Below, piece by piece: positions 36,113 through 45,157 of a stretch of DNA of 64,000 nucleotides. The position numbers were made by a program, and so were the translations under genes. Below the pieces are notes generated by a model that worked only from the letters and a program-made list of their open reading frames with translations, was not told the origin of the DNA and searched no databases. Origin of the DNA: an uncultured Eudoraea sp. GTDB lineage: Bacteria; Bacteroidota; Bacteroidia; Flavobacteriales; Flavobacteriaceae. The stretch is from positions 1-64,000 of the forward strand of contig CAMYIE010000006.1 of the NCBI GenBank assembly GCA_947258405.1. Reading direction: 5' to 3'. The first letter of the stretch is position 1; the number at the start of each line of letters is the position of its first letter.

Positions 36113-38506
36113 TTAAAGCGGCCTAAATATAAGTAAAGATTTGGAAGAGTTCATAATCTCCTCCTTATTCATCATCATTTTTCGATATTCTCCCCTGTTA
36201 TACATTTTAGCCTGATCTTCATAATGATCGCTAAATGGATTTCCGGACTGCCCGGTTGGTAAAATACTCCATCCATTTTCAATGTCGGAAAAGTCGATTA
36301 CCCTGCGCGTAGACGGGCCTGAATACACCTGGAATGTGCTGGTGGTGTCGTACTTAAAAGCCATATTATTGATCACTTCCCGGGTTCCATCAATCGGAAA
36401 TGGTCCCGAATTAAAAAAGGATCTGAGGGACGGTACCTCCCCTATCGGATGCTTGTGCTCTAATATGTGAATCGCACCCCACTTCCATTCATCGGTGTCT
36501 GGTCCTAGATCTTCGTATAGGGAGTCGAAAGCCAATCTGAGGGACCTGTTGATAATATCGATCTGTGTTTCCTTTTGATCTTCGGTCTGCACATCGTCCC
36601 ACCAAATAGATTCTTTATTAGAGATCATTGGGGCTATTAGTCTTTTGATCAGGTGAGTTGACAGGAGTTGAGAAAATCGTTCTTGGCCCAATTCGTCCTC
36701 CAGCGTGTTCTTTAGGATGTAGTAGATCCACCGATGATAAATTGTTGGTTCGAGCTGAACAACCTCATAGGAGCCATCCCATTGAAAGAGCATATCCAGG
36801 ATTGCTGCCTCAGTTTCATTTAGCGGCTCTTTGTCTACATTCATCAATAAAACCCTGGTTATCTCGGGGTTTACCGCCGAAACTACATCGGTAACCATAT
36901 GGGCTACTTCCTCTTTATTCCAATTATCCTTTGCTTCGAGCAGTTTTACGATTCGCCTGGCACGGTTTTCAGGCAGGTAATAACCAGGATAAAGCATACC
37001 GGCAATTGAATCGGGCTGGTTATTGGCTGAATATACATAGTTCCAGGGTGGATTTACAGCCTGTGGATTATGTTCGAAATCGAGGTAATTTACCAGTTTA
37101 GTGCTATTAGACCTCCCATCCATGATCAATTTGGTGTTCAGGGAATCAGGGATGTCATATAATTTGGCGGTAGCCCACCAGGCGATATTTCCTTTGGCAT
37201 CTCCATACATTATATTCAGGCCCGGGGCATGAATATCGGGCAGTGACGCACTAAACTCTTCGATATTCCTGCCATGGCTCATTCGATATAAGGCTTCCAG
37301 GAGCTTATTTTCATATTGGGTGTAAATCCAATGAACACTTACAGGGGTATCTCCCTTGATCTGATCTGCAATATCGTTGAGAATAGGGCCGTTTTTCGAT
37401 TTGTTGTATGAAAAAGACACCTCTGCACTGTCCTTAACAACTATCTCTCTGTTTACCACTTCAAAAGTCTCGTAACCGTCTTCCGTAAGATATCGTGTAC
37501 TATCGTTGGGATGGAGCTCTTCGTGGTAAAAATTCAGGTCATCATTTTCGAACATGGTAATCCCGTAAGCCAGATTCCTGTCGTGAGCCAGAAGAGGAAA
37601 AGGGATGCCTGCGATATGGTAGCCATATTTCTCGTAATCCGGACTAACCACATGTGCTTCGTACCATACCGAAGGCTGAGCGAAGCCAATATGAGGGTCG
37701 TTGGCAAGGATCACCTTACCATCTTTTGTTTTTGCCGGAGCAAGAACCCAACTATTGCTACCGATAAAAGAGGGTACGGGTAATTTCTCCAGGGCCTCAT
37801 TCACCGTAGAGACCATCGCGACAAGTGTCTCTTTGTCTTCTTTTGGATTATAATTACGAATCCATTCTGTATTGGGATCTACACTGATTCCCAGATCTAA
37901 GGTGTATTCATTACCCAGACTATTGTAAATATCGGTAAGAAGTGGATCGGTTTTAAGGCCCATGGCAAAACTAAAGGCCATATACCCTATAACATTATGT
38001 ATATCCTCCAGGGTAAAAGGAGATTTATCAACTCCTGTTAGATAAAATTCTACCGGGGTGGGGCCGGTTTCTATAAATCGATTGATGCCGGCAAGGTAAT
38101 TGCGAGCCATTATAACACTCCTGGCATCGGGTTCCAGCTGTGATACCGTTTTCTGCGTTGCATCGTCAATCCCGAGGGACAGAAAGAATTTGTCAGTAGA
38201 TACCAGGTCTCGTCCAAACACTTCTGAGAGTTGTCCTTTTGCAATCCTTCGTAACAGCTCCATCTGCCATAAACGATCTTGTGCATGAACATAGCCCAAT
38301 ATGCGAACAGCATCCTCTTCACTGTTGGAAAAGATATGCGGAATTCCATATTCGTCGTAGTACACTTTGACTTCTTCCTCAATGCCCGGAAAATCGATTT
38401 CTCCAGCATAATCGGGCTTTAAGGATTGTACAATAAAATAACCCACAACGCCAAATACAACGAAAATGACAAGCAGAATCCGTAAAATTCTTCTGATATA
38501 TTTCAA
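36113..38506 (-). CDS. penicillin acylase family (Ntn hydrolase) protein
   Basis: A 797-residue N-terminal-nucleophile amidase. An N-terminal membrane anchor (ILRILLVIFVVFGVVGYFIV) precedes the alpha-chain part. The predicted autocleavage site and nucleophile are in FIGSNSWVLAPAKT: S250 would become the first residue of the beta chain, by analogy with the SNMW start of the penicillin G acylase beta subunit. NDPHIGF and a conserved late Asn segment follow. Members hydrolyse penicillins, acyl-homoserine lactones or other amides; nothing here fixes the substrate. Single gene with a clear terminator downstream. Confidence 0.92.
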   Translation of the reverse strand: MKYIRRILRILLVIFVVFGVVGYFIVQSLKPDYAGEIDFPGIEEEVKVYYDEYGIPHIFSNSEEDAVRILGYVHAQDRLWQMELLRRIAKGQLSEVFGRDLVSTDKFFLSLGIDDATQKTVSQLEPDARSVIMARNYLAGINRFIETGPTPVEFYLTGVDKSPFTLEDIHNVIGYMAFSFAMGLKTDPLLTDIYNSLGNEYTLDLGISVDPNTEWIRNYNPKEDKETLVAMVSTVNEALEKLPVPSFIGSNSWVLAPAKTKDGKVILANDPHIGFAQPSVWYEAHVVSPDYEKYGYHIAGIPFPLLAHDRNLAYGITMFENDDLNFYHEELHPNDSTRYLTEDGYETFEVVNREIVVKDSAEVSFSYNKSKNGPILNDIADQIKGDTPVSVHWIYTQYENKLLEALYRMSHGRNIEEFSASLPDIHAPGLNIMYGDAKGNIAWWATAKLYDIPDSLNTKLIMDGRSNSTKLVNYLDFEHNPQAVNPPWNYVYSANNQPDSIAGMLYPGYYLPENRARRIVKLLEAKDNWNKEEVAHMVTDVVSAVNPEITRVLLMNVDKEPLNETEAAILDMLFQWDGSYEVVQLEPTIYHRWIYYILKNTLEDELGQERFSQLLSTHLIKRLIAPMISNKESIWWDDVQTEDQKETQIDIINRSLRLAFDSLYEDLGPDTDEWKWGAIHILEHKHPIGEVPSLRSFFNSGPFPIDGTREVINNMAFKYDTTSTFQVYSGPSTRRVIDFSDIENGWSILPTGQSGNPFSDHYEDQAKMYNRGEYRKMMMNKEEIMNSSKSLLIFRPL

Positions 38507-38554
38507 GATCTTTCTTTTCGATTAAAGATAGACCTTATTGGAAGATATAAAAAC

Positions 38555-40555
38555 TCAATTATCCAATGCAGTACTCCATTTAGAATCGGACTGATGGAAA
38601 TTTTCAAGGCCTTTTTTCAACCAATCCCTGTAGGTATCAGCGTCTGTATTCTGAATAGAGGTAGTCAACACTTCGAGTTCTGGTGATAAAAGCACATAAT
38701 AGGGTTGTGATGCTGCGCCAAAGTTGACCGTCTGGAATGTACCCCACTTTTCCCCAATTGTATTGATGGTCTTAATATTGCCCGATTTAAATTCGAAATT
38801 GAACTGTTCCTCTTCTGCCAGGGGTGTACGGTCATCGATATATAATGAGATCAGTATAAATTCGTCCTTTATCAATGAATAAACAGCCGGATCGCTCCAG
38901 ACCTTTTCTTCCATTTTACGACAATTAACACAGGCCCAGCCTGTAAAGTCGAGTAGAATAGGTTTCTTTGATTCCTTTGCCTGGGCGATCCCAGGTTCAA
39001 AATCCTTATAACAATCCAGGCCCAGTGGGCAATTGGAACTACTTTCTACAACCGAATAAAAATCAGGTGGCGGGAATCCACTAAGATGTTTTAGAGAGGT
39101 GTAATTCAAAGCCCCGGACAATAAATAGATCGAGAAAAAGATGCTTAAAAGTCCCATTCCTTTACGAAGACCTGATATCCTCGCTTTTTTAGGCTCATGA
39201 GGAAACCTGATCAGGCCCAAGAGATATAGGGCCAGGAGCAGGAAAAGCAAGATCCAGACACCGAGAAATACTTCACGCTTGAGTATCCCCCAATTCCCTA
39301 CCAGATCGGCATTCGAGAGGAATTTAAAAGCCAGTGCGAGTTCTAAAAAGCCCAGAAAAACCTTTACTGTATTCATCCATGATCCCGACTTTGGGATCGA
39401 ATTCAGCCATGATGGGAAAAGTGCAAATAGACCAAAGGGAAGGGCTAGCGCCAATCCAAATCCGGTCATTCCGGCCGTTAAATTAGTGGCAACATCTCCG
39501 ATGGATAATGTGGTGCTTCCCAATAAACCGCCTAAGATCGGGCCGGTACATGAGAAAGAAACAATGGCCAGTGTAACTGCCATAAAAAAGATGCCGAGAG
39601 CTCCTCCTGCCCTGGAAGAAACCGCATCCATTTTGTTAGCCCAGGAATTAGGCAAGGTGAGCTCATAATAGCCAAAAAATGAAAAGGCAAAAAACACAAA
39701 AATGATGAAGAATAAAATGTTGACCCAAATATTGGTAGCGATCGTGTTAAGAATTTGGGAATCAATAGTATCGAAAGCATGAAAGGGAAGACTTAGCAAA
39801 AAATAAATGAGCACGATACAGAAACCATAAAAAATTGCATTGGCCACTCCCCTACTTTTATTTTGAACCCGTTTGGTAAAAAATGATACGGTAAGAGGAA
39901 TCATTGGAAAGACACATGGTGTCAGCAGCGCGATAAGACCTCCGATAAATCCGAGTCCAAATACAGTCCACAAACCATTTTTAGATTTTGAATCGAACCC
40001 ATTGGCCCCAGAAAGCATTTCTTTATTTTTCAAATCCAGCCTGAGAGAATTACCGAGTAATTCACTGTTCGCATCAACCGTTTTCTTATCTGCGGCAGCC
40101 GTACTTCCATCGAGCGATAAACTAAAATCTATTTCCATAGGTATACAAACTTCCTTGCATACCTGGTAGAATAAACTAACATTTACCTGCCTGAGTTGGG
40201 GAGAAAGAGGCTTTATTTTTTGTTTGAACAAGGCTTCCACTTTAAAGAAGGTCTCCTCAACACCGAAAATTTCACTAAAGGCAGTTTGTGTAGGCCCTTC
40301 TTCTGTATTACCTATCAACTCGTATGTTTCGCCAGCATTTTCAAAAATAAACTCGCTGGGCAACGATCCTCCTTCAGCCGTAAATTGTGAATAAACATGC
40401 CAGCCTTCAAGGATCTGACCTTTAAAAGTGAGTTCATAGGTTCCATCTCCTATATCCCTGACTTCATGAGTCCATTGAACAGGATCTTCTTCGTTTTGCG
40501 CCATCGCTCCGATCCAGGTCGAGGATCCTAATAAAATGAGTAAAATATATTTCAT
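38555..40555 (-). CDS. dsbD: DsbD-type thiol:disulfide reductase
   Basis: Carries electrons from cytoplasmic thioredoxin across the inner membrane to periplasmic thiol proteins. Signal peptide, then the N-terminal alpha domain with the pair C133 and C137 (QVCKEVCIP). The membrane domain has eight or so TM helices with C214 (LLTPCVFPMIP) and C336 (VSFSCTGPILGG). The C-terminal thioredoxin-like domain has C542-x-x-C545 in GWACVNCRKMEE. All redox cysteines are therefore present; 666 residues is typical. It overlaps tilS by 4 bp at its start, so the pair is translationally coupled. Confidence 0.93.
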   Translation of the reverse strand: MKYILLILLGSSTWIGAMAQNEEDPVQWTHEVRDIGDGTYELTFKGQILEGWHVYSQFTAEGGSLPSEFIFENAGETYELIGNTEEGPTQTAFSEIFGVEETFFKVEALFKQKIKPLSPQLRQVNVSLFYQVCKEVCIPMEIDFSLSLDGSTAAADKKTVDANSELLGNSLRLDLKNKEMLSGANGFDSKSKNGLWTVFGLGFIGGLIALLTPCVFPMIPLTVSFFTKRVQNKSRGVANAIFYGFCIVLIYFLLSLPFHAFDTIDSQILNTIATNIWVNILFFIIFVFFAFSFFGYYELTLPNSWANKMDAVSSRAGGALGIFFMAVTLAIVSFSCTGPILGGLLGSTTLSIGDVATNLTAGMTGFGLALALPFGLFALFPSWLNSIPKSGSWMNTVKVFLGFLELALAFKFLSNADLVGNWGILKREVFLGVWILLFLLLALYLLGLIRFPHEPKKARISGLRKGMGLLSIFFSIYLLSGALNYTSLKHLSGFPPPDFYSVVESSSNCPLGLDCYKDFEPGIAQAKESKKPILLDFTGWACVNCRKMEEKVWSDPAVYSLIKDEFILISLYIDDRTPLAEEEQFNFEFKSGNIKTINTIGEKWGTFQTVNFGAASQPYYVLLSPELEVLTTSIQNTDADTYRDWLKKGLENFHQSDSKWSTALDN

Positions 40556-41859
40556 CCCAACAGCTTAATACGAATTATTTCTTTGGTCTTCTGGCCAACC
40601 TTGAAGCGCTCATCTGCCCGCCTGCCGATCACCCATAGGAGGCGGTCTCCTGAGAACAAAAGCCATTGTCTCTCTTTTTCCAGGGCGTTCATTTTCTGAT
40701 CCTTAAAATATTTAGACACCAGTTTCTTTCCTCCCAGTCCCAAAGGGTAAAAATAGTCCCCTTTTCTCCATTTTCTTATTGCCAACCTATGGTTTAACGT
40801 TTCTTTATCAACATATAGTATTTTATCCGATAAGCTGCCGATAGACGGCACCTCGTCGATGATCATAGAAACTGGCTTGATAACCTCACCGGCCTGGGGA
40901 TTAATAAAATAGGTCTGATCATCAATTGTTTCACACCTGGAGAGCAGAAGATCATCACGATCCTTGACAAGCCTATGTGAACTGGAACTGATCTGTTTCC
41001 CGCTGGGCGCGTTTAACAGATCGGCAATGCTGTCCCAATCAGTAAATCCGTAATCGCTTAATAGTGCATAGAGATACGCCTCTAAAGGTTGTAGCTTTCT
41101 TAAAGATTCGATGGTAATACTTAAATACCCATCGGTTTCTCTAAAAAGCTCTTTTCTGATTTGTTCGAGCTCAACCTTTAATATAGCCTTCATGGCCTGA
41201 AGATTGGATTGCGTCTTCTTAAAATTTTGAAGGAATGTTGGATGTAGCTCCTTTAAAACAGGAACCAGCTCGTGTCTGATCTTGTTTCGCAGATATACCG
41301 ACTCACGATTGCTACTGTCTTCACGCCATTGTAGTTTTTCATCTCTTGCAAAAGCTTCAATATCGTTCCGGGAAAAAATAAGCAGCGGTCTGTATACCAG
41401 ATCGGTTTGGGCCGGTATACCGGTAAGTCCTGCTAAACCTGTTGAACGCGAAAGATTAATGATAAATGTCTCCAGGGCATCATCAGCATGATGTGCGGTT
41501 AGTACCCGGGTATATGGTTCAGATTCGATCAGTTCCTCAAACCAGCTATAGCGCAAGGCTCTTGCCGCAATTTGAACTGATTGTTTAGTTTCTTCAACAT
41601 ATTTTCTTGTATCAAAGTGTTTTAAATGAAAAGGAACGTCGAGCTGTTTAGCGAGATCTTCCACAAAATGAGCATCCTGATCGCTCTCTTCTCCCCTCAA
41701 TTGGAAATTACAATGTGCCAGTGCAAAGTTATATCCAGAGCGTGAACAGAGATGTGAGAGAACCACTGAATCTACTCCGCCGCTGCACGCTACCAAGAAT
41801 TTTGTTTTGGATGGGTCGGGGAATGATTCTGCAATATGGGCCTGGAATTGTTTTATCAC
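40552..41859 (-). CDS. tilS: tRNA(Ile)-lysidine synthetase
   Basis: Converts C34 of tRNA-Ile(CAU) to lysidine, making the tRNA read AUA codons; an essential enzyme. The PP-loop SGGVDS lies at residues 26-31 and is followed by HCNFQLRGEESDQDAHF and RVLTAHHADDALETF. The C-terminal TilS domains end with GDYFYPLGLGGKKLVSKYFK and GDRLLWVIGRR. 435 residues, normal. Its stop overlaps the dsbD ATG by 4 bp. Assignment is firm. Confidence 0.95.
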   Translation of the reverse strand: MIKQFQAHIAESFPDPSKTKFLVACSGGVDSVVLSHLCSRSGYNFALAHCNFQLRGEESDQDAHFVEDLAKQLDVPFHLKHFDTRKYVEETKQSVQIAARALRYSWFEELIESEPYTRVLTAHHADDALETFIINLSRSTGLAGLTGIPAQTDLVYRPLLIFSRNDIEAFARDEKLQWREDSSNRESVYLRNKIRHELVPVLKELHPTFLQNFKKTQSNLQAMKAILKVELEQIRKELFRETDGYLSITIESLRKLQPLEAYLYALLSDYGFTDWDSIADLLNAPSGKQISSSSHRLVKDRDDLLLSRCETIDDQTYFINPQAGEVIKPVSMIIDEVPSIGSLSDKILYVDKETLNHRLAIRKWRKGDYFYPLGLGGKKLVSKYFKDQKMNALEKERQWLLFSGDRLLWVIGRRADERFKVGQKTKEIIRIKLLG

Positions 41860-41905
41860 CCTGCAAAATTAACTAAGAATAATTTGATGCTTTAGTTTTA
41901 GCGAA

Positions 41906-43210
41906 CTATTTTACATCGTCCTTTTCAAGCACCAATCGCATTGCCTTGGCTTTCAACAGACATTCCTGATATTCCTTTTCCGGTAGCGCTTTTGCCGTAA
42001 TAGCGCTCCCTACAGAAAAAGATAAGTATTGACGCTTATGATTATACAGTATACTTCGAATAACAACATTAAAATCGAAATTCTTATCCGGTTCGAAATA
42101 ACCAACAGCCCCGCTATACAATCCGCGTTTAGTCCGTTCTAATTCCTCAATTATTTTCATTGCGGAATATTTAGGAGCGCCGGTCATACTCCCCATAGGA
42201 AAAGTTGCTTTTAAAAGATCTGCTGGGTGTGTGTTCTTTGCTACTGTGGCTTCTATCGTAGAAATCATTTGATGGACCTGTTCGAAGGAGTAAACCTTGC
42301 AAAGCTCCTTAACTTTAACGCTACCCTTCAGGGCAAATTTGGAAAGGTCGTTGCGCACCAGGTCTACGATCATAATATTCTCCGCTCGTTCCTTAGGGTC
42401 GCTACCCAGATCCTTTTTCAGTTGTTCATCCTCAGCACTATCTGATGACCGCCTGGCTGTTCCCTTGATCGGCTGAGAAACCAAAAGGTCTCCCTGCTTT
42501 TTTAAAAAACGTTCAGGGGATGCAGAGATAAGATACAGTGGGCCAATTTTCAGATATGCTGCAAATGGTGGTCTGGAGATTTTATTAAGGCGGCGGTAGG
42601 CAGTAACGGGATCGATAATTGTCTGCTGAGCGTAGAACTCCTGACAAAAATTTGCTTCATAAATATTCCCTCGCTGAATATGCTTAAGCATTTGACCGAC
42701 CTTATGGTAATACGTCTCTTTAAACATCCTCATACGGATCTTTATCGGATCATGAGTGGCCGGGACAGCTTCTTTGTCATTAGAATTGATCTTTTCAATA
42801 TCGTCCAAAACTTCCTCCTGGCAGGAGGACAGGTAAAGGAATTCCGCCATCTGGTCTTTTATTCGTATGATTTTTTTTGGTTGGAAAAAATAAAGGTCAG
42901 GAAATCCCAACCCGTCGTATCCATTTGAAGACAGGTCTTCCAAATCGTTTTTTAGGTCATAGGATAAATAACCAAATATCCAATCTTCGGTCTGGTCTAT
43001 AAATTCCTTTAGTTTTAAGAAAGCTCCTTTTGCCTGGTATTGAATTGAGGAGGCTGCCCCAACGGCCAAAATACCATCCTTGCTGCCATAGATATCCTTA
43101 TGATCGTTGCTGTCCAGCCAAACCACCTCATTATAGCCCTGTGCCCATAGCAGAAGCCGCCGTTTAAAGGCACTTTTGTCTTTAATCCGGTAATGGTAGG
43201 CCGTACGCAA
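41906..43210 (-). CDS. pabB: aminodeoxychorismate synthase component I (PabB-like)
   Basis: Chorismate-utilising enzyme of folate synthesis. The catalytic half has VSQPIKGTARRSSDS (the lysine of PIKGT is typical of PabB, in contrast to TrpE), RAENIMIVDLVRNDLSKF and GSMTGAPKYSAMKIIEE. 434 residues, with the usual N-terminal beta domain but no fused amidotransferase or lyase. It lies 4 bp after the NAD(P)H reductase gene on the same strand and 46 bp before tilS. An anthranilate synthase is possible but less likely on the motif and context. Confidence 0.9.
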   Translation of the reverse strand: MRTAYHYRIKDKSAFKRRLLLWAQGYNEVVWLDSNDHKDIYGSKDGILAVGAASSIQYQAKGAFLKLKEFIDQTEDWIFGYLSYDLKNDLEDLSSNGYDGLGFPDLYFFQPKKIIRIKDQMAEFLYLSSCQEEVLDDIEKINSNDKEAVPATHDPIKIRMRMFKETYYHKVGQMLKHIQRGNIYEANFCQEFYAQQTIIDPVTAYRRLNKISRPPFAAYLKIGPLYLISASPERFLKKQGDLLVSQPIKGTARRSSDSAEDEQLKKDLGSDPKERAENIMIVDLVRNDLSKFALKGSVKVKELCKVYSFEQVHQMISTIEATVAKNTHPADLLKATFPMGSMTGAPKYSAMKIIEELERTKRGLYSGAVGYFEPDKNFDFNVVIRSILYNHKRQYLSFSVGSAITAKALPEKEYQECLLKAKAMRLVLEKDDVK

Positions 43211-43214
43211 CGCG

Positions 43215-43742
43215 CTATTTCTTTGAGAGGAAGACTTTTAGAGCATTCTTATGCTCCGTGGCAAGATCGGAATCTACAATCCCTTGTTTAGGATCAAAAG
43301 TCTCATAAAAAGAGGGTAAAGAAAATGTAGCTGCCACCTCACCCCCAAAACGAACAACCATCTTTTCCACAATTCCCAAAGCACCGATAGCACCTCTTCC
43401 ACCGGGGGAGGCAGACATCAAAAACACTTTTTTACCGTCTAAGAAATTCCGCTCTAACCTGGACAACCAGTCGATTAAATTTTTAAAGTAGGCAGAGGGG
43501 TTGCTATTGTGTTCATTAACTGAAATAATAAGCCCTTCAGAATTCCTGATATCATCGCGTAGTTCCATCAGTGAATTTGAAAATCCCTTGGCTTTCTCAT
43601 AGTCCTCACTGTACATTGGGAAAGGATAATTGGCCATATTCAGAACCTGTACTGTGCTGTCTGAGACCAAACCGGCAGTAAATTTTACCAATTTATAATT
43701 TATGGAGGCCGGCGAATTGCTTCCGGCAAATGCTAATATCAT
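43215..43742 (-). CDS. NAD(P)H-dependent FMN reductase family flavoprotein
   Basis: A protein of about 175 residues of the flavodoxin-fold NADPH-dependent FMN reductase family: ILAFAGSNSPASINYKLVKF at the N-terminus (phosphate-binding loop) and GLIISVNEHNSNPSAYFKNL with the FMN-contacting SASPGGRGAIG. The ATG at 43742 was chosen; the open frame extends 70 codons further but that segment has no protein-like features and overlaps the divergent gene start. It precedes pabB by 4 bp. Physiological substrate (quinone, chromate, azo dye or other) cannot be told. Confidence 0.88.
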   Translation of the reverse strand: MILAFAGSNSPASINYKLVKFTAGLVSDSTVQVLNMANYPFPMYSEDYEKAKGFSNSLMELRDDIRNSEGLIISVNEHNSNPSAYFKNLIDWLSRLERNFLDGKKVFLMSASPGGRGAIGALGIVEKMVVRFGGEVAATFSLPSFYETFDPKQGIVDSDLATEHKNALKVFLSKK

Positions 43743-43874
43743 TTTGTGAGTGTTTCGATTTACTGGCGAAAATACCCCAAATACGGCTTTTATGCGAGTA
43801 TTTTGTCTAATTTTGCCCTCGAAAACATCCAAATACCCTGTCGGGCAAGTATATAGAGAGAGGAAGAGATAACT

Positions 43875-45062
43875 ATGGGAAGTAAAACTGCACGACTGTT
43901 TTTCATTGACGCCATGCGGGCTTGGGCGATCCTGATGATGTTGCAGGGGCATTTTGTAGATGGATTGCTGGAAGAGAGTTTTAGAGATCCGGATAGTAGT
44001 GTTTACAGCATATGGAAATATTTTAGGGGAATTACCGCCCCGGTATTTTTTACGGTTTCGGGATTTATCTTTACCTATCTACTTATCCGTGTACCTCAAA
44101 AAGGGCTGGACAATCCACGGGTTTTTAAAGGCATCCGCAGAGGTATTCAATTACTTTTTATCGGCTATTTGCTAAGGCTTAATTTCTTTGGTCTTTTTAA
44201 TGGTGAGATGTACGAGACTTTTTATCTGGTGGATGTCTTGCACATCATCGGCTTGTCGATATTGGGAATAGTTGCATTGTACTTACTTACTTATTCAAGG
44301 CCGCGGGTCACATTTGCTTCAATTCTTTTATGTGTCACGGTACTTTTGTTCACTTTAGAGCCAGTCTATAGTCAGTGGACATTTGCATTTATGCCAGATG
44401 CCGTGGCCAATTACTTTACCAGGGCTAATGGTTCGGTTTTTAGTATTATACCCTGGTTTGGATATGCAACTTTTGGTGCATTCAGCTCTGTGGTATTTAC
44501 CAAATTCAGGGACTATAAATACCTATATCCGGTTTCCATTGGGATCAGCCTGGCCGCAGGATTGAGTCTTATCTTTTATTCTTCACAGGTACTTATGGCG
44601 CTCCATGGCCTTACCGGAGTGCAGTTGTTTCAAGGGATTCACTCCAATAATTACCTGTTTATACGATTGGGAGACGTCTTTATAGTATTTGCTGCTTTTA
44701 TGATGCTAAGGCATCTGCTTACTGGCACAACGATTCTGAGGATCGGTCAGAACACTTTGTCGATCTATGTAATTCACTTTATTATACTTTATGGAAGTTT
44801 TACAGGCCTTGGACTGTATCGATTCTTTCATAACAGCCTTTCTCCAAGTGTCGTTATCCCAGGAGCTCTACTATTCATGATTTGCTGTGCATATACGGCC
44901 TTATGGTATTCACGACATGAACAGACCATAAAAATACATATATCCAGGGCGGTTGCCCAAATTGGACAATCTACAGAACCTTATGTTACTCATGCTATTA
45001 GATATAGCAGGATCTTCATTTATCGGTTTTTAAGGTCAATATTCGCCAGGGTAAGACCGTGA
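43875..45062 (+). CDS. multi-pass membrane acyltransferase-like protein (DUF1624 / HGSNAT type)
   Basis: A 395-residue membrane protein with about ten TM helices. The first is FIDAMRAWAILMMLQGHFVD, whose histidine (residue about 27) corresponds to the catalytic His of heparan-alpha-glucosaminide N-acetyltransferase-like proteins; the KYFRGITAPVFFTVSGFIFT segment also fits the family. A charged C-terminal tail of about 45 residues is cytoplasmic or amphipathic. Divergent from the FMN reductase gene by 132 bp. A periplasmic acyl transfer to a glycan is plausible but not shown. Confidence 0.8.
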   Translation: MGSKTARLFFIDAMRAWAILMMLQGHFVDGLLEESFRDPDSSVYSIWKYFRGITAPVFFTVSGFIFTYLLIRVPQKGLDNPRVFKGIRRGIQLLFIGYLLRLNFFGLFNGEMYETFYLVDVLHIIGLSILGIVALYLLTYSRPRVTFASILLCVTVLLFTLEPVYSQWTFAFMPDAVANYFTRANGSVFSIIPWFGYATFGAFSSVVFTKFRDYKYLYPVSIGISLAAGLSLIFYSSQVLMALHGLTGVQLFQGIHSNNYLFIRLGDVFIVFAAFMMLRHLLTGTTILRIGQNTLSIYVIHFIILYGSFTGLGLYRFFHNSLSPSVVIPGALLFMICCAYTALWYSRHEQTIKIHISRAVAQIGQSTEPYVTHAIRYSRIFIYRFLRSIFARVRP

Positions 45063-45088
45063 CCTCTTCATTTTACTTTTATATTTTT

Positions 45089-45105
45089 CTCTGTTTAAAA
45101 CAGAG
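45089..45105. other. 17-bp palindrome between convergent genes
   Basis: CTCTGTTTAAAACAGAG is a perfect inverted repeat (8-bp arms around one A) between the membrane protein gene (plus, stop 45062) and lpdA (minus, stop 45158). It may be a transcription-end hairpin; the U-tract on the appropriate side is weak for either direction. Confidence 0.35.
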
Positions 45106-45157
45106 TATTCAAGATAAGTGCGACCCAAATACGATGTCTTGTTGAGGAGGTATTTGT

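Noticed and set aside
43215-43952. The longer start of the FMN reductase at 43952
   Set aside because: The first 70 residues have no protein-like features and would overlap the divergent membrane-protein gene start at 43875.
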